Shown here: piece after piece, positions 61,780 through 64,000 of the stretch | Layout: the number at the start of each line of letters is the position of its first letter | Position numbering within the stretch: position 1 is the stretch's first letter | From: Natronomonas pharaonis DSM 2160 | Lineage (GTDB): Archaea; Halobacteriota; Halobacteria; Halobacteriales; Haloarculaceae | Length of the DNA: 64,000 bases | NCBI RefSeq assembly: GCF_000026045.1 | Contig: NC_007426.1 | Span: 1,240,001 to 1,304,000, forward strand | Reading direction: 5' to 3' | Made by a program: the position numbers and the translations under genes | The notes under the pieces: generated by a model | Told to the model about the DNA's origin: nothing | The model's input: only the letters and a program-made list of their open reading frames with translations | The model's database searches: none

Positions 61780-62823
61780 CTACTGTCCCAGACGGTGGGC
61801 GAGTCGCGCGATGTACAGCAGACTCTCACGGTGGTCGGCGACGGTCAATGGGTGACCGCCGGCGTCGGCTGCGGCAAGGCCGTCGGCGAAGTCCTCAAGC
61901 TGTGCGCGACTCTCCTCAGAGAGCCAGCCAACGGACTCGTAGTACGCAAGGGCCTCGACGGTCGACTCGTGGCCAGCCTTCGCTACCATCGTATCGAGCC
62001 AATCGAATATCTCCAGTTGGGCGCTGTACTCATCGGGGAGCCGCTGCAAGTACGGTCGGTCGTCGCTGTTCTCCGAGAGCCGCGCCAGCAGTTCGAAATC
62101 CTCCTGTGCGATTGCTGGGTCGGACCGTTCGGTGTCGGGCCCCGTCTCCGGCTCCCTACCGGCGGCACGTCGCTTCTCGTGGCGGCTCTGGAGGTATGCC
62201 GCTGGGTCATCAGCGATGCTGTCGGTGTCGTCGCCGGCATCGGCACCGGGCGATGGTTCTGACTCCGCCGTAGCGGACGGCGCTGTACTGGTATCAGCCG
62301 TACTGGCGGTTGGGGTAGCAGCGGACGGCGAGTCGTCGCCTCCGGGTGACTCGAACGCGTCTTCTTGTGCGGACGACGCGTCTGCGAAGGCATCGCCCGC
62401 CTCGCTCTCGGAGCTAGTAAGAGCTTCCGTCGACTCCGCCTCGGCGTCTTCGGCACCGCCGACCGATGTCTGGGGCTGTTCCGCCGGTGTCTCGGGGTCG
62501 TCGCGCTCGGCAGCCGCCGTTTGGCCGGGGCGGCGCTGGCTCGCCGGCTGGTATTCGGCCGGTTCATCTCCGCGCCGGCGGTCGCGTCGCTCCGGTCGTT
62601 CTGGCTGGCTACCGGTATTCGACCGTCGTCCCTGCGTCTCTGTCTTGGTCTCTCGCGGCTGTTGGCTGCGCTCCGGTTCTATCGGCTGACCGCCCTCGCC
62701 GTCGGCGTCGTCGAGCCCCTCATCCCGCGTCTGTTCGTTTCTCCGCTCTCGCCGGGTCGTTTCCCGAACCGCGTCGCGGAGCTCACCGAGGTCATAATCT
62801 CGGGGATTCAACTGGCTCGACAT
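61780..62823 (-). CDS. Archaellum ArlD/E(FlaD/E)-domain protein outside an arl cluster
   Basis: 347 residues from ATG 62,823. The opening NPRDYDLGELRDAVRET resembles the N-terminus of haloarchaeal ArlD/ArlCE proteins. Residues 30-250 are a low-complexity Glu/Ser/Ala/Gln-rich linker. Residues about 257-320 match the C-terminal FlaD/E domain (PYLQRLPDEY, EIFDWLDTMV, ALAYYESVGWLSEE). In the archaellum this family builds the cytoplasmic ring that links the motor to chemotaxis proteins. No other arl gene is in the window. It is first in the unit before salactin, which suggests a scaffold for actin-like filaments at the pole. Confidence 0.75.
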   Translation of the reverse strand: MSSQLNPRDYDLGELRDAVRETTRRERRNEQTRDEGLDDADGEGGQPIEPERSQQPRETKTETQGRRSNTGSQPERPERRDRRRGDEPAEYQPASQRRPGQTAAAERDDPETPAEQPQTSVGGAEDAEAESTEALTSSESEAGDAFADASSAQEDAFESPGGDDSPSAATPTASTADTSTAPSATAESEPSPGADAGDDTDSIADDPAAYLQSRHEKRRAAGREPETGPDTERSDPAIAQEDFELLARLSENSDDRPYLQRLPDEYSAQLEIFDWLDTMVAKAGHESTVEALAYYESVGWLSEESRAQLEDFADGLAAADAGGHPLTVADHRESLLYIARLAHRLGQ

Positions 62824-62852
62824 GGGGTTACCAGACGGTTTGTCAGTCGAAC

Positions 62853-62860
62853 AATTAAAA
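62853..62860 (-). promoter_or_regulatory. TATA-like box of the salactin transcription unit
   Basis: On the minus strand ttttaatt lies 30-37 bp before the ATG at 62,823, matching a promoter for the ArlD/E-like and salactin genes. Confidence 0.5.
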
Positions 62861-62930
62861 CCCTTCCCCGTTTCGGACGCTGTAGTCCGTTTCAGCGCTC
62901 GAAACCAGTTTTCGATACTGGCGATACAAT

Positions 62931-62938
62931 TTTTAAAC
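62931..62938 (+). promoter_or_regulatory. TATA-like box of the zinc-motif protein gene
   Basis: ttttaaac lies about 25 bp before the ATG at 62,959, consistent with a leaderless transcript and with the short start chosen for that gene. Confidence 0.55.
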
Positions 62939-62958
62939 ATGGTTCCGAACGTGTCGCC

Positions 62959-63990
62959 ATGGCGACGCAGGACGCCCGCTCGACGACGCTGAGGGACTTT
63001 AATGTTGACCCCAACGTCGTCGCCCGAGAACACACGCCCTCCCTTTTCCCCCGCGAGCGATTCGTCCGTTGTACGACCTGCGGGGTTACCGTCCCCTACT
63101 CGGTGAACGCCGAAGGGCCGATTCGCCGCGCGCTCGACGAGTTGTCGTCGATTCCCTGCGGCCGCTATGAGCTTCCCGACGTTTCCGTGGGCGACCACGT
63201 CCCGACCGTTACGCCCGAACACCCGACGAAGGGCCGTAGCGTCGTCTGCGAATCCTGCGGCCGTTCGGCGCGGCTCCACGGTGACCGCGAGGCCGTCCTG
63301 CACTCGCTTGCTGATATTCCGTGCATCGACCAGTTGAGCTACACGGAGCTTGTCAATCTCGTCTTCTCGCCGACGAGTTTCACGCCCGTGCTTCCTGACT
63401 TGGGCATTTCAAACTGGTACGGACGGCTCGGCAGTCGGCGCTCGGACGTGGTCCGGCAGTTCCGCCACGACCGCTTCCAGTACACGGTCTACATCAAAGA
63501 ACAGACTGACGGAACCTACACCGCCGCCCTCGCCACCTCGCCAAACATCGACGGCGACCCCGTAGGCCGGCTGCGGTTCCCCAGCGACGACCCGGCGGAC
63601 CCGGCGGCCCGGAAGACGGCGATTAGGCTTGTGACTTTCCTCTCGGCCACTGACCCACTGACCGCTGGCGAGTTTTCCAAGTTACAGGCGGCCCACGAGG
63701 AAGTCGACCGCAAACAGCGGAAAGGGTGGCTTGACGACGCCTATGGGACCGCACGCGAGAAGTTCAGCGAACGGTTCAACGATACGCCGGAAGCGTTTAC
63801 CAACGCCTTCGGCGACAGCTCTGCTGACGAAAGAGAGGTCATCAGGCGGCTCGTCGGCTCCGGCGGTTTCACGGACATGGACGAGCCGGCTTTCGCACGC
63901 GAGATTCTCGGCCGCGACCACGAGTTCCCGGGCTTCATCGATTTCGTCGCCGACCACCACAACTGGTCGCCGCCGGTGCCGGAGCCGTAG
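62959..63990 (+). CDS. Haloarchaeal protein with two CxxC zinc motifs, function unknown
   Basis: 343 residues from ATG 62,959 (MATQDARSTTLRDFNV). Two CxxC pairs (CTTCGVTVPY near residue 35 and CESCGRSARLHG near 98) could share one zinc. The middle (about 130-215) is beta-rich with WYGRLGSRRSDVVRQFRHDRFQYTVYI. The last third is helical. I know no named family. It is divergent from the salactin unit with 135 bp between starts, so shared regulation is possible. The window ends 10 bp after its stop. Confidence 0.7.
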   Translation: MATQDARSTTLRDFNVDPNVVAREHTPSLFPRERFVRCTTCGVTVPYSVNAEGPIRRALDELSSIPCGRYELPDVSVGDHVPTVTPEHPTKGRSVVCESCGRSARLHGDREAVLHSLADIPCIDQLSYTELVNLVFSPTSFTPVLPDLGISNWYGRLGSRRSDVVRQFRHDRFQYTVYIKEQTDGTYTAALATSPNIDGDPVGRLRFPSDDPADPAARKTAIRLVTFLSATDPLTAGEFSKLQAAHEEVDRKQRKGWLDDAYGTAREKFSERFNDTPEAFTNAFGDSSADEREVIRRLVGSGGFTDMDEPAFAREILGRDHEFPGFIDFVADHHNWSPPVPEP

Positions 63991-64000
63991 CCCGGCCGCT

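Noticed and set aside
1-64000. CRISPR arrays, rRNA operon or replication origin
   Set aside because: No regularly spaced direct repeats, no rRNA-like sequence and no Orc1/Cdc6 gene or origin-recognition boxes were seen on reading through.

Overview
The window reads as chromosomal DNA of a haloarchaeon. The coding DNA is GC-rich, the proteins are strongly acidic, several genes have a TATA-like element 25-30 bp before the start codon, and the families present are typical of halophiles (dodecin, TbsP-type regulator, Lrp-TRASH regulator, salactin, soluble Htr transducer, Mch). I suspect Natronomonas or a close relative, but only weakly. There are no rRNA genes, CRISPR arrays or intact insertion sequences.

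Layout. 1-1.1 kb: tRNA-Val with a palindromic copy of its 3' end, then an A-type Fe-S carrier. 1.1-3.5 kb: DUF2062 protein, dodecin, class V aminotransferase. 3.5-6.6 kb: remnant of a molybdoenzyme operon, with only the C-terminal part of the catalytic subunit but an intact Fe-S subunit and chaperone. 6.7-13.8 kb: 5'-nucleotidase-like phosphatase, SPFH protein with a tiny membrane partner, UspA, MscS, YbjQ-like protein, a YcaO protein and a TbsP-type regulator. 13.8-14.4 kb: AT-rich spacer. 14.4-33.8 kb: acyl-CoA metabolism. This holds two thiolases, an HMG-CoA-synthase-like/DUF35 fusion, a chemotaxis transducer, a divergent MFS/IclR pair, a glutaryl-CoA-dehydrogenase-like enzyme divergent from a TAXI-TRAP transporter, a CoA ligase, an acyl-CoA dehydrogenase, a hydroxyacyl-CoA dehydrogenase, an enoyl-CoA hydratase and Mch. 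34-39 kb: ZIP transporter with a possible DtxR-type operator, CBS, DMT transporter, thioesterase, VOC and Usp proteins. 39-47.3 kb: a 1193-residue subtilase and a 1492-residue multi-PAS histidine kinase. 47.4-48.1 kb: DUF3006-like secreted protein and tRNA-Leu, again with a palindromic 3'-end copy. 48.1-53.9 kb: DUF309 protein and a copper module (Lrp-TRASH regulator, CopZ, CopA), then a rhodanese-MBL fusion. 54-59.5 kb: riboflavin-pathway reductase, DUF389 protein, APC-Usp fusion and thioredoxin reductase. 59.6-64 kb: a salactin (actin-like) operon led by a protein with an archaellum ArlD/E-like domain, and a divergent zinc-motif protein.

The two signals I rate highest are the salactin operon, which pairs an actin homologue with an archaellum-scaffold-like protein and a membrane protein, and the two tRNA-3'-end palindromes. 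The palindromes occur behind two unrelated tRNAs, share one design, and even lack the same T-loop base.
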